This document shows positions 18,632 through 27,979 of a stretch of 64,000 nucleotides of DNA, piece by piece (position 1 is the stretch's first letter; every line of letters begins with the position of its first letter). The stretch covers positions 2,790,001 through 2,854,000 of the forward strand of contig AP018281.1 in assembly GCA_002368355.1 (NCBI GenBank), in the 5' to 3' direction. A program made the position numbers and the translations under genes. Below the pieces are notes generated by a model, which worked only from the letters and a program-made list of their open reading frames with translations, was not told the DNA's origin and did not search any database. The DNA comes from Chondrocystis sp. NIES-4102. Lineage in GTDB: Bacteria; Cyanobacteriota; Cyanobacteriia; Cyanobacteriales; Xenococcaceae.

Positions 18632-18702
18632 TGACCAGGGGCTAAAATAGATTAGATTCATTTTTAATAATTTTGTTGCTCCATCCTGCTCACCGATAAA
18701 TA

Positions 18703-19356
18703 ATGAGTAAATCTGATACCAATCGTATACTTAGACTACTGCCCTTTTTTGCTGGTGGAGTTAGTGGTTTATTACTGTTGGTTAATCGTTTGTTAACGAC
18801 TCAATTAACTGACTCTCAAGCACGTTCTGATGCTTTAGGGGTAATAGAAGGCGCAGTCTTGATTTTAGTGGGGTTATTATGGCAACAAATCCAGGCTAAA
18901 CCCCCTGATACAGTAACTTTAATTGGGGAAACAGGTTTAGAATTAGATTCAGAACTTCCACAGACGGCTAAATTGGAATTGGCGTGGGCTTCCCATTTAT
19001 TAATTACTAATACAGTCACGCGATCGCTCGTGGTCTATTATGCAGGCAAAACTATTTTAAGACGTGGTGTTTTAGGCAAAAATTCTCAAGTTAAGCCTGG
19101 GGCGATCGTTCAACGGGTTTTAACTCAGGGCAAGCCCGTATATTTAGTTAATCTGAATTTATATCCAGGTAAAGTGGAATTTGACTATCTACCTGAAAAT
19201 ACTCAAGGGGTGATCTGTCAGCCCATCGGCTCACTTGGTGTTTTAATTTTAGGTGCTAATGCCCCACGCAGTTATACTAAACAAGATGAAGTGTGGATCG
19301 AGGGAATTGCTGATAAATTGGCGGTAACTTTGAAAGCAGATAGTGAGGTTGCTTGA
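18703..19356 (+). CDS. Cofactor assembly of complex C subunit B (CCB2/CCB4-like)
   Basis: The 217-residue protein has two N-terminal transmembrane helices (about 11-28 and 45-61) and a soluble GAF-like C-terminal domain. The pattern FFAGGVSGLLLLVNRLLT, then EGAVLILVGLLWQQIQAKPP and a late GVLILGANAPRSYTKQDEVW, fits the cyanobacterial and plastid CCB2/CCB4 family. These proteins help attach haem c-i (c-n) to cytochrome b6 on the stromal side of the thylakoid. Assignment is by remembered family resemblance; other CCB genes are not nearby. It sits downstream of rpaB but is separated by 260 bp. Confidence 0.78.
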   Translation: MSKSDTNRILRLLPFFAGGVSGLLLLVNRLLTTQLTDSQARSDALGVIEGAVLILVGLLWQQIQAKPPDTVTLIGETGLELDSELPQTAKLELAWASHLLITNTVTRSLVVYYAGKTILRRGVLGKNSQVKPGAIVQRVLTQGKPVYLVNLNLYPGKVEFDYLPENTQGVICQPIGSLGVLILGANAPRSYTKQDEVWIEGIADKLAVTLKADSEVA

Positions 19357-19430
19357 TTTGATTTAAAATCTCTCTTATTGTCGAGTTGGGCTTTTTTTAT
19401 TAAACTGAACTTCTAGCAAATAATAGTTAT

Positions 19431-20378
19431 ATGAGAGATTTATATCCGCCTATCGAGCCTTATAATCAAGGAAAATTAAAAGTTTCTAAGATACATACTA
19501 TTCACTACGAAGAATCAGGAAACCCCCAAGGACAGCCAGTTATCTTTCTGCACGGTGGGCCTGGAGGCGGTATTACCCCTATGTATCGGCAATATTTTAA
19601 TCCCCTGCAATATCGTATTGTAATTTTTGATCAGCGAGGTTGTGGACAAAGTACTCCCTATGCTGAACTTACAGAAAATACGACTTGGGATTTAGTTGAA
19701 GATATTGAGAAACTTAGGGAACACCTAGGTATTTCTCGTTGGGTGGTATTTGGCGGTAGTTGGGGTAGTACATTAGCACTAGCTTACAGTCAAACCCATA
19801 GCGATCGCTGCAAAGGTTTAATTTTAAGGGGAATATTTATGTTGCGTCCCTTAGAAATCCGTTGGTTTTATCAAGAAGGGGCAAGTTATATATATCCAGA
19901 TGCTTGGGCAGAATATGTAAAACCCATTCCCCCCGAAGAACAAGATGATTTTCTCAGTGCTTATTATCGTCGCTTAACTAGTAGCGATCGCTCCCTACGT
20001 TTAGAAGCAGCTAGAGCTTGGTCTATTTGGGAAGCAAGTACAAGTAAACTAATTCAATCTCCTATGAGTATAGAGCGTTTTGGAATGGCAGAATTTGCCG
20101 AAGCTTTTGCTCGTATAGAGTGTCATTATTTTATGAATAAGGGATTTTTTAAAACTGAAAACCAACTGTTAGAAAATATTGATCGTATTCGTCATATACC
20201 TGCGGTAATTGTGCAGGGAAGATATGATGTAGTGTGTCCGATGATTAGTGCTTGGCAATTGCATCAAGCTTGGCAGGAGGCAGAATTTATTGTAATTGCT
20301 GATGCTGGGCATTCAGTAACAGAACCTGGAATTCAAGACGCTTTAATTAGGGCAAGCGATCGCTTTGCTGAGTTATAA
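19431..20378 (+). CDS. pip: Prolyl aminopeptidase (alpha/beta hydrolase)
   Basis: The product is a 315-residue S33-family enzyme. The oxyanion loop is HGGPGGG, the FDQRGCGQS motif follows, the nucleophile elbow is GGSWGSTLAL, a helical cap spans about 130-235, and the late catalytic residues are the Asp in VQGRYDVVCP and the His in DAGHSV. It releases N-terminal proline from peptides in the cytoplasm. Length and motif order match prolyl iminopeptidases. The ABC1 kinase gene begins 50 bp downstream, so the two may be co-transcribed. Confidence 0.94.
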   Translation: MRDLYPPIEPYNQGKLKVSKIHTIHYEESGNPQGQPVIFLHGGPGGGITPMYRQYFNPLQYRIVIFDQRGCGQSTPYAELTENTTWDLVEDIEKLREHLGISRWVVFGGSWGSTLALAYSQTHSDRCKGLILRGIFMLRPLEIRWFYQEGASYIYPDAWAEYVKPIPPEEQDDFLSAYYRRLTSSDRSLRLEAARAWSIWEASTSKLIQSPMSIERFGMAEFAEAFARIECHYFMNKGFFKTENQLLENIDRIRHIPAVIVQGRYDVVCPMISAWQLHQAWQEAEFIVIADAGHSVTEPGIQDALIRASDRFAEL

Positions 20379-20428
20379 CTAAAATGAATATGGGGATCTG
20401 ATTTTATATTTTAAGGAATTGGGAATAA

Positions 20429-22078
20429 ATGTTTGCTTTAACCAAAAATACCGCTCGTCAAAGAGAAATTGCTGAAGTAGTCTTGCGTAACGGTTGGGGT
20501 TATGCGCGAGGATTGTTAACTGGTAACAAAGCAGATGAACCGCGTCTTCCTTCCCCTGAAGTATTACGTAAAATTTTAATTGAGTTGGGGCCTGTCTATG
20601 TAAAACTGGGTCAATTACTTTCCACTCGCCCAGATCTTTTGCCAGGACGTTATGTAGATACCTTGACCGCTCTACAAGCTCAAGTTCCTCCTGTACCTTG
20701 GGCGCAAGTAGAAAGTTTAATTAGAGCAGAATTAGCTCAACCATTAGAAAACATTTTTAGCGAGATAGATCGTAATGCGATCGCAGCAGGTTCGATTGGT
20801 CAAGTGTATCGTGCTATTTTAAAAAATGGGCAACCAGTAGCTGTTAAGGTGCAACGCCCTGGTATCGATATAATTGTTGCTCAAGATATTTCCTTAATTA
20901 AAAGTTTGGCAGAATTGGTTTCCTATACCGAATTTGGCAAAAATTTCGATATCATTGGTTTGGCTGAAGAATTTAGTACAGCAATTAAGGCAGAATTAGA
21001 TTTTACCGCAGAAGCAGAATATACCGAACAACTGCGTCGTAATTTAATGTCGAGCAAATTGTTTGACACTCAAAAACTAGTCATTCCTCAAGTTTATAAC
21101 GAACTTACCACCACCAAAATTATGACTATTGAGTGGTTGGACGGAGTACCCATTCTCGAAGCGGTTGTACCTCAAAATCTTGATAATAAGGACGAAGCTA
21201 CTCAACGCAGTGAAATTACTACGGTTTTATTTCGGGCTTTTTTCCAGCAAGTATACGTAGATGGTTTTTTCCATGCCGATCCTCATCCTGGCAACATTTT
21301 TTATCTGCAAGACGGTCGTTTAGCAATTCTAGACTGTGGAATGGTAGGTCGCCTCGATCCTCGCACCCAGCAAATTTTAACCGAAATGTTACTAGCAATT
21401 GTCGATCTAGACGGTCGCCGTTGTTGTCAACTGACTCTAGAATTAGCAGAAGGTGGTCAACAGGTCAATATAAGTAATCTTACCAATGACTTTGATCGTA
21501 TGTTGCGTAAATATTACAACCGCAGCATATCCCAAATTAATTTTAGCGAAGTCATTTATGAGGTTTTACAGGTATCTCGTAATAATAAGGTTAGATTACC
21601 TAGTAATATGGGGCTATATGCCAAAACCTTAGCCAATTTAGAAGGAGTAGCCAGAGGTTTTTATCCTGAAATTAACCTTTTAGATCAAATTAGACCGTTA
21701 ATGGCGGATGTATTTCGTCGGCAACTGCTAGGGGAAAGACCAGCAGAAACACTGTTACGTATAGGTTTGGACTTAAAAAGCTTTAGTTTGCGATCGCCTC
21801 GTCTATTAGAATTATTACTAGATCGCATCACCTCGGAAACTATCAAATGGAATATTAGTATCCGTCAATTAGATATTTTATCCCTCAGTGTAGAAGATTC
21901 TGCCAACCGTCTATCATTTAGCATTTTAGTTGGTTCTCTAATTATGGGGGCAGCAATTATCTCTACAGGTTCTTCAACCACTCAAGTTTCCATTCTCAGT
22001 AATGTCCTGTTTACGGTGGCTAGTCTTTTAGGAATTTGGTTAATTGTCAGTATTTTACGTTCAGGCAAACTTAAGTAG
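20429..22078 (+). CDS. ABC1/AarF/UbiB-family atypical kinase
   Basis: The 549-residue protein carries the KxGQ-type motif (YVKLGQLLSTRPDLLP), the alanine-rich nucleotide loop (AAGSIGQVYRA), the VAIK-like lysine (PVAVKVQRPG), the catalytic HADPHPGN and the metal-binding DCGMVGRLD. Two hydrophobic helices end it (FSILVGSLIMGAAIIS and VLFTVASLLGIWLIVSIL). Family members regulate quinone or prenyl-lipid synthesis, and cyanobacteria keep several copies. Which lipid this one serves cannot be told from sequence. It follows the aminopeptidase gene closely. Confidence 0.92.
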   Translation: MFALTKNTARQREIAEVVLRNGWGYARGLLTGNKADEPRLPSPEVLRKILIELGPVYVKLGQLLSTRPDLLPGRYVDTLTALQAQVPPVPWAQVESLIRAELAQPLENIFSEIDRNAIAAGSIGQVYRAILKNGQPVAVKVQRPGIDIIVAQDISLIKSLAELVSYTEFGKNFDIIGLAEEFSTAIKAELDFTAEAEYTEQLRRNLMSSKLFDTQKLVIPQVYNELTTTKIMTIEWLDGVPILEAVVPQNLDNKDEATQRSEITTVLFRAFFQQVYVDGFFHADPHPGNIFYLQDGRLAILDCGMVGRLDPRTQQILTEMLLAIVDLDGRRCCQLTLELAEGGQQVNISNLTNDFDRMLRKYYNRSISQINFSEVIYEVLQVSRNNKVRLPSNMGLYAKTLANLEGVARGFYPEINLLDQIRPLMADVFRRQLLGERPAETLLRIGLDLKSFSLRSPRLLELLLDRITSETIKWNISIRQLDILSLSVEDSANRLSFSILVGSLIMGAAIISTGSSTTQVSILSNVLFTVASLLGIWLIVSILRSGKLK

Positions 22079-22484
22079 ACGTAAGTGAGATTGTTTTTTT
22101 AAACCTTATTATTATCTTTTTATCTAAGCTTGTAAATTCAAGACTTGGAGGTGCTTGATAATTGTTGTTAAACATCGACAAATATAAAGTTATCAACAAG
22201 CACGAGTGACAATTTTTTAAAGACTCTGCGAATATATACTTAGAAAAGTCAGATCGGTATTATGATTAGTAATACTTAAAAATTCGTAATGCCTGAGAAA
22301 TTTCGGAGTGGTTATGAGTGGGATCATAGGTCGATTTCAGTTGTTTTTCGACCTTTTATATTTATATTTTCAAGAAACTTACTTAGGCTTAGAAGCTCAT
22401 AACTCTATTCAGATATTTTTACAGAGCAAACTTTAAATAATAACTTTAAAAGATAAATTAAAAAGTTTAATAAGGAATAAAAAA
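22079..22484. promoter_or_regulatory. Leader region of the polysaccharide cluster with a hairpin at 22328-22354
   Basis: This 406-bp space precedes the cluster's first gene. A perfect 7-bp stem (AGGTCGA at 22328-22334, TCGACCT at 22348-22354) with a 13-nt loop is followed by TTTATATTTATATTTT. That resembles an intrinsic terminator on the plus strand about 130 bp before the start codon. It could end the ABC1 kinase transcript or act as an attenuator in the cluster leader. No recognised riboswitch was seen. Confidence 0.45.
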
Positions 22485-25385
22485 ATGAAGCTTAAAAAGC
22501 TAAATAATAAAATCAGAAGCTTAGATAAAAGGCTGCTTAGTCTCAATAATCGTCACTTTTTCATCATTGATGCCATTATTTTCTCACTAACCCCTTTATT
22601 AGGGATTGTCTTACGTGTAGATGATGTACCCACATTAGAAGAATATCGCGGTGGCATAATTATAGCTACAATACTTTTTTCCATAATTAAACTAGTAATT
22701 TTTACCTTTGGGGGTGTTTATAAACGTTATTGGAAATATGCCAGTATTGATGAATTAATCCAAATTGCCGTTTTAACAGGCGCAGCCGTAATTGCTGAAA
22801 CAATTATCTTAAGTGTCTTTGCCTATACCATTGGCACAAATTTAAACCAATACTTAGTACCTCGTTCTTTACCTTTATTAGACGGTATTTTAACTTTTCT
22901 TTTAGTAGGAGGCATTCGCTTCAGTATTAGGGCAGCAGAACGAAAAAATAAACAAAGCAAAAACTTTTATAAACGTGAGCGCGTGTTAATTGTAGGTGCT
23001 GGAGATGCTGGAGTATCACTACTACAAGAAATGCGTCGTAACCCCAAATTAGGTTTTAATCCCATTGCTTTTATTGATGATAATCCTCAAAAACTTGGCT
23101 TAACCATACAAGGTTTGCCTGTACTGGGAAATCGTTATCAAATTCCTGAAATCATTGCAGCCCAGAACATCCGTCAAGTAGTAATTGCTATGCCTACCAC
23201 TTCAGGTAAAGTAATTAGAGAAATTGTCGACATCTGTCAGGCGATCGGTATAAAAGTTTACACCATGCCTTCGACTAATGAAATTCTCAATAATAGCAAC
23301 AATGCAAATATCCTCAGAGAAGTAAAGATTGAAGACTTATTACGTCGTGAACCAATCCAAACCGATGCTCAAAGCGTTTTTAAGCTTCTAGAAGGTAAAA
23401 AAGTTTTAATTACTGGTGCAGGAGGGTCAATTGGTAGTGAGTTGTGTCGTCAAATTTTCCGTTGTCTACCTTCACAAATGATTTTACTCGGACACGGAGA
23501 AAATTCAGTTTTTAACATACAGCAAGAACTACAACAAGTTTTGCAAATACTTGAGCAAGAAGCCAACCCAGGTAAAAAATTAACAGAATTAACCCCTTTT
23601 ATTGCAGATTTAAGAATAGAATCCAGACTAGAAACAGTTTTTCGCCTCTATCAACCTGATATTGTATTTCACGCAGCAGCCCATAAACACGTTCCTTTAA
23701 TGGAATTGAATCCATCTGAAGCAATTACTAATAATGTTTTAGGGACAAAAAATCTTCTAGATTTGTCGATTAAATATAATGTTGACAATTTTGTGATGAT
23801 TTCTACTGATAAAGCCGTAAATCCTACTAACGTTATGGGTGCTAGCAAACGTACTGCGGAGATGTTGGTTTTAAAAGCTGCAAAAACTAGTGGTAGACCC
23901 TATGCGGTAGTTCGTTTTGGTAATGTTTTGGGTAGTAGAGGTAGTGTTGTACCTACTTTTACCAAACAAATAGCTAAGGGAGGACCCGTTACCATTACTC
24001 ACCCAGAAATTTGTCGCTACTTTATGACTATTCCTGAAGCTGTTCAGCTAGTATTACAAGCATCAGTTTTAACTAGTCGCAATAGTGAAGGTCAGATCTT
24101 TATGCTTAACATGGGTCAACCCGTTAAGATTGTAGACTTAGCTAAAGATTTAATCCGTCTTTCAGGATATGAAGTAGGTAAAGATATTGAAATTGTTTTT
24201 ACAGGCTTAAGACCTGGAGAAAAACTTTACGAAGAATTGTTAGTTGAGGGAGAAGAATACGAATCTACCGCTCATGATAAAGTCTTGGTAGTTAAGAATG
24301 CTAGTCGCATAATTCCCGAAAATCTTGATCTAACTATCGATATCCTCTGTGCAGCAGCAGAACAAAATGATACCAACTTAATTATCTTTTTGTTAGATCA
24401 ACTAGTAGTAGGATATACCACAAAATACCAAACAATTGATGTTCAATGCGCTCAAGAAAGCTTAGAAAAAATTGTTAGCAATACTTGCAAGCTCAATCCT
24501 GTAACAATAGGATTACAAATGGAAACTCAACCAGAATTAAATCTCCTAACTGGCTCTTTCCCAAATCGTCTAACTGCTAAAGAATTAGAACAAGGACTGC
24601 GACGAGCTTTAGAAAATGAAGAGTTTAGTATTCATTATCAACCAGTGATGAGCCTAAAAACTGGTCAAATACGAGAGTTTGAAGCTTTACTACGTTGGAA
24701 TCATCCTCAATTAGGACTAATTGCACCTCAGAAATTTTTAGCAGCAGCAGCAGCATCAGGCATACTTATTCCTATTCAACGTTGGATTGTCGAGACTGTT
24801 TGTCTACAGTTAAAAGTTTGGCAACAAGCCTCTATTTTCAACTCAGATATTACTATTAGTATTAATTTACCTAATCAGCAACTATTTCAAACTAGTCTAG
24901 TTAAACATCTCGAATATAATCTGGATAAATATCAAATTAATCCTCAATCGATCGCTCTGGAAATTTCAGAATATCTTATCTGTGAAAATCCTTATGCTGC
25001 CATCACAATATTACCTCAGTTAAAGCGATTAGGAATTCAATTACAAATTGATAATTTTGGTCGAAGTGCTTCTATTTACGGTTGTGTACAGCCAAACCTA
25101 ATTTATCGAGAATTTAATCGAGTTAAAATAGATCGTCATCTAATTAATAATATTGATAAAGATCTCCAAGCCTGGGAAATTTTTCACAATATTGTGCTTG
25201 ATCTTGAAAATCATGGGTTAGATATTACGGCAACAGGAATTGAAAATATTCCACAGTTAAATAAAGTTAAGGAAATAGCTTGTGATTATGGACAAGGTTA
25301 TTTCTTAGCTCAACCTATCAAAAAAGACAATATTCAGGAGTTAGTTACTAATATTAATCAAGCCACTTTTAAAAATAGCAATTAA
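22485..25385 (+). CDS. Membrane nucleotide-sugar dehydratase/epimerase (FlaA1/CapD type) fused to a degenerate EAL domain
   Basis: The 966-residue fusion has four N-terminal transmembrane helices (about 25-150) and a CoA-binding-like Rossmann domain (165-265; VLIVGAGDAG). An extended SDR dehydratase domain (about 300-600) has GAGGSIGSE, HAAAHKHVPLME, TDKAVNP and MGASKR, the SMK-type catalytic set of UDP-GlcNAc 4,6-dehydratases such as WbpM. A linker follows, then an EAL domain (about 695-960). The EAL motif (733-735), Asn794, Glu826, Asp856, Lys881, Glu920 and Gln937 are kept. The second aspartate of DDFG is Asn857 and the Glu of AEGVE is Thr917. Phosphodiesterase activity is therefore doubtful and c-di-GMP binding is possible (inference). 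An AGGA ribosome site precedes the ATG. It heads the cluster. Confidence 0.9.
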   Translation: MKLKKLNNKIRSLDKRLLSLNNRHFFIIDAIIFSLTPLLGIVLRVDDVPTLEEYRGGIIIATILFSIIKLVIFTFGGVYKRYWKYASIDELIQIAVLTGAAVIAETIILSVFAYTIGTNLNQYLVPRSLPLLDGILTFLLVGGIRFSIRAAERKNKQSKNFYKRERVLIVGAGDAGVSLLQEMRRNPKLGFNPIAFIDDNPQKLGLTIQGLPVLGNRYQIPEIIAAQNIRQVVIAMPTTSGKVIREIVDICQAIGIKVYTMPSTNEILNNSNNANILREVKIEDLLRREPIQTDAQSVFKLLEGKKVLITGAGGSIGSELCRQIFRCLPSQMILLGHGENSVFNIQQELQQVLQILEQEANPGKKLTELTPFIADLRIESRLETVFRLYQPDIVFHAAAHKHVPLMELNPSEAITNNVLGTKNLLDLSIKYNVDNFVMISTDKAVNPTNVMGASKRTAEMLVLKAAKTSGRPYAVVRFGNVLGSRGSVVPTFTKQIAKGGPVTITHPEICRYFMTIPEAVQLVLQASVLTSRNSEGQIFMLNMGQPVKIVDLAKDLIRLSGYEVGKDIEIVFTGLRPGEKLYEELLVEGEEYESTAHDKVLVVKNASRIIPENLDLTIDILCAAAEQNDTNLIIFLLDQLVVGYTTKYQTIDVQCAQESLEKIVSNTCKLNPVTIGLQMETQPELNLLTGSFPNRLTAKELEQGLRRALENEEFSIHYQPVMSLKTGQIREFEALLRWNHPQLGLIAPQKFLAAAAASGILIPIQRWIVETVCLQLKVWQQASIFNSDITISINLPNQQLFQTSLVKHLEYNLDKYQINPQSIALEISEYLICENPYAAITILPQLKRLGIQLQIDNFGRSASIYGCVQPNLIYREFNRVKIDRHLINNIDKDLQAWEIFHNIVLDLENHGLDITATGIENIPQLNKVKEIACDYGQGYFLAQPIKKDNIQELVTNINQATFKNSN

Positions 25386-25497
25386 CCATTTGTTGCCAGT
25401 TTATAATTAGGCAAAAATATAGCTAGTTAATAAGCTAAACAACATATCTCAGTAGGATGCAAATAAATATTTAAAATCATAAATATGGAAATCTAAA

Positions 25498-26607
25498 ATG
25501 AAGATAACCTTAGTTATTTCAGCCCTTGGTTGTGGTGGGGCAGAAAGAGTATTAGTTTTAATGGCTAAAGGATTAATAGACAGGGGGCATCATCTTAGTG
25601 TCATCACACTTGGTAATAAAGAGACAGATTTCTATCAATTACCTTTAGGATGTTCGCGTCTGGCTTTGGGAGTTATGGGTCAATCTTCTGGATTGATCGA
25701 TGCTCTTAAAAATAATATAAATCGCATTAGTATTTTAAGAAAAGCTGTTCAATCTACCGACCCTGACGTAGTTATTTCTTTTCTTCAAATTACTAATATC
25801 ACTACCATACTTGCTCTTTTAGGTACAAAATATCCCCTTATTGTTACCGAGCATAATAATATTAAAGTCTTTTCTTATGGATTATTATGGGACAGCTTGC
25901 GCCGTTTAACTTATCCTGCTGCAACTAAAGTAGTTAGTGTAAGTAAAGGAGTTGACCTGAGTTTCGATTTATTACCAGAAAGTAAAAGAGCAGTAATATA
26001 CAATCCTATAGTTGTTGAGGATAACGGTTATTTAGATCCATTACCGCCTGAAGTTGATTCTGAAAAACATTGGTTGGTAAGTATGGGTAGATTAACTTAT
26101 CAAAAAGGCTTCGATTCACTTCTTCAAGCTTTTAGTAAAGTTGCTCATAAATATCCTAACTGGCAATTACTCATCTTGGGTAAAGGTGAATTAGAGCAGG
26201 AATTAAAACAGATGAGAGATGATTTAGGCTTATCAAGTAATCAGGTAATCTTTACTGGTTCTCTTAAAAATCCTTTTGCAGTTTTAAAGAAAGCTAAATT
26301 TTTTGCAATGGCTTCTCGCAATGAGGGTTTTCCTATGGCTCACGGTGAGGCTCTAGCTTGCGGTCTACCTGTAATTGCTACGGACTGTCCTAGTGGCCCA
26401 AACGAAATGATTCGCCATGAATTAGATGGTCTTTTAGTGCCTAATCAAGATATTGAAGCTTTGACTTTAGCAATGGATAGCATCATGTCTGACGAGCAAA
26501 AAAGACAACAGCTTGCTGCTCATGCAAAAGAAGTAACTGAAAGATTTGGGTTAGAAAACATAATTAACCAATGGGAAATTCTCATTAAAGAACTTATTAA
26601 GAAATAG
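25498..26607 (+). CDS. Glycosyltransferase family 4 (first in cluster)
   Basis: The 369-residue GT-B fold enzyme has the N-terminal glycine loop LGCGGAERVL, which binds the acceptor, and the C-terminal GT4 donor-binding region (ASRNEGFPMAHGEALACGLP, containing the E-x7-E signature). VSMGRLTYQKGFDSLLQAF marks the start of the second Rossmann domain. It should move a sugar from a nucleotide donor to a growing lipid-linked glycan at the cytoplasmic face. The next GT4 gene starts 16 bp downstream and is a clear paralogue (both share TDCPSGPxE), so the pair probably arose by duplication. Donor and linkage are unknown. Confidence 0.93.
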   Translation: MKITLVISALGCGGAERVLVLMAKGLIDRGHHLSVITLGNKETDFYQLPLGCSRLALGVMGQSSGLIDALKNNINRISILRKAVQSTDPDVVISFLQITNITTILALLGTKYPLIVTEHNNIKVFSYGLLWDSLRRLTYPAATKVVSVSKGVDLSFDLLPESKRAVIYNPIVVEDNGYLDPLPPEVDSEKHWLVSMGRLTYQKGFDSLLQAFSKVAHKYPNWQLLILGKGELEQELKQMRDDLGLSSNQVIFTGSLKNPFAVLKKAKFFAMASRNEGFPMAHGEALACGLPVIATDCPSGPNEMIRHELDGLLVPNQDIEALTLAMDSIMSDEQKRQQLAAHAKEVTERFGLENIINQWEILIKELIKK

Positions 26608-26623
26608 TGGAGAAGAAAATTAT

Positions 26624-27739
26624 ATGACATCTAAAAAACGCATTACATTTTTTATGGATGCTTTACATGGTGGTGGTGCAGAAAAGGTAGTAGTTAATCT
26701 TTTAAGAGGTTTAGCTAAACATGATGAATTTGAATTAGATTTAGTCTTAGCAACTTTAGAAGGGCCCTATCTAGATCAAGTACCGCAACAAGTCAAAATT
26801 ATTGATTTAAATAAAGGTAGAGTTATTACTGCTATTTTGCCACTGGTAGACTATTTGAAGCAAAACCGTCCTTGGGCTTTGATTGGCAATATGGGACACG
26901 TTAATATTGTCGCTACTATGGCTAAAGAATTAGCCCAAATTCCCACCCGATTATTATTAGTAGAACATAATAATCTATCTGCAAATAGAACTACTTTAAA
27001 GCGTGCTAAATTAGTACCTTCATTTATGAAATTGCTTTATCCACGTGCTAATGCAGTTGCAGGTGTTTCTGCTGGTGTAGCCCGCGATCTCGAACAACGG
27101 TTAGGACTGGGCAAGGAAACAGTTAAAGTATTATATAATCCTGTGGTTAATGAAGATTTAATTAATCAAAGTCAAGAGGATTTTACTCACCCTTGGTTTG
27201 AAGAAAATTCGCCTCCCGTATTTTTAGCAGTAGGGAGATTAAACCCCCAAAAAGATTTCCCTAATTTGTTGCGTGCCTTTGCTTTGGTAAGACAACAAAA
27301 GCCTGCTCGTTTGATAATTTTGGGAGAAGGTCAAGAGCGTCAAAAATTGGAAAAAGCGATCGCTGATCTTGGAATTGATGAAGATGTGCTGATGCCTGGT
27401 TTTGTGAAAAATCCCTACGTTTACATGAAACGAGCTAGTTGTTTTGTTCTATCTTCTAGAGATGAAGGATTACCCACAGTTTTAATTGAGGCTATGGCTT
27501 GTGGCTGTCCTGTGGTTTCTACCGATTGTCCTAGTGGTCCTGATGAAATTCTAGACAATGGTGTATACGGTCATTTAGTACCTATTGAAAATTCCGAAGC
27601 TTTAGCAGCAGCAATGCTTAAAACTTTAGAGAATCCTCCCCAAGCTGAAAAGTTAATTCAAAGAGCTAATGAGTATTCCACAGACAAAGTAGTTGCAACT
27701 TATCTGTCTTTACTTGAAGGTTTAAAAGTTACAACCTAA
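26624..27739 (+). CDS. Glycosyltransferase family 4 (second in cluster)
   Basis: The 371-residue GT-B enzyme opens with MDALHGGGAEKVVVNLLRGL and has the donor-side signature SRDEGLPTVLIEAMACGCPV followed by TDCPSGPDE. It is paralogous to the preceding gene and starts 16 bp after it behind a GGAG ribosome site. VGRLNPQKDFPNLLRAF begins the nucleotide-binding half. It should add the next sugar of the repeat unit, but donor specificity cannot be read. A gap of 240 bp follows, with a HIP1 site near 27748, before the flippase gene. Confidence 0.93.
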   Translation: MTSKKRITFFMDALHGGGAEKVVVNLLRGLAKHDEFELDLVLATLEGPYLDQVPQQVKIIDLNKGRVITAILPLVDYLKQNRPWALIGNMGHVNIVATMAKELAQIPTRLLLVEHNNLSANRTTLKRAKLVPSFMKLLYPRANAVAGVSAGVARDLEQRLGLGKETVKVLYNPVVNEDLINQSQEDFTHPWFEENSPPVFLAVGRLNPQKDFPNLLRAFALVRQQKPARLIILGEGQERQKLEKAIADLGIDEDVLMPGFVKNPYVYMKRASCFVLSSRDEGLPTVLIEAMACGCPVVSTDCPSGPDEILDNGVYGHLVPIENSEALAAAMLKTLENPPQAEKLIQRANEYSTDKVVATYLSLLEGLKVTT

Positions 27740-27979
27740 CTTGATAGCGATCGCACTAAGTTTTTTGATACTGGTTTTAATCGGAAACAACACAACTATG
27801 AGTTCTTAAAAAGCAACAGTAGATACAAATAATTGTAATGGATCAAAGCGTTGATTTATCTGATTTAGCTTGAAATAAGAACTTTCTTAGTTTATCGAAC
27901 AGAATTTACTTATTAATATTAAGCATAGGTCAATTCAAGGTACTAAATTATTAAAAATTTATGGAGTTTGCAGTAAAAA

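Noticed and set aside
22079-22484. c-di-GMP riboswitch upstream of the EAL fusion gene
   Set aside because: It was considered because of the EAL domain, but no GEMM-type conserved core or tetraloop receptor could be made out; only a simple hairpin is visible.
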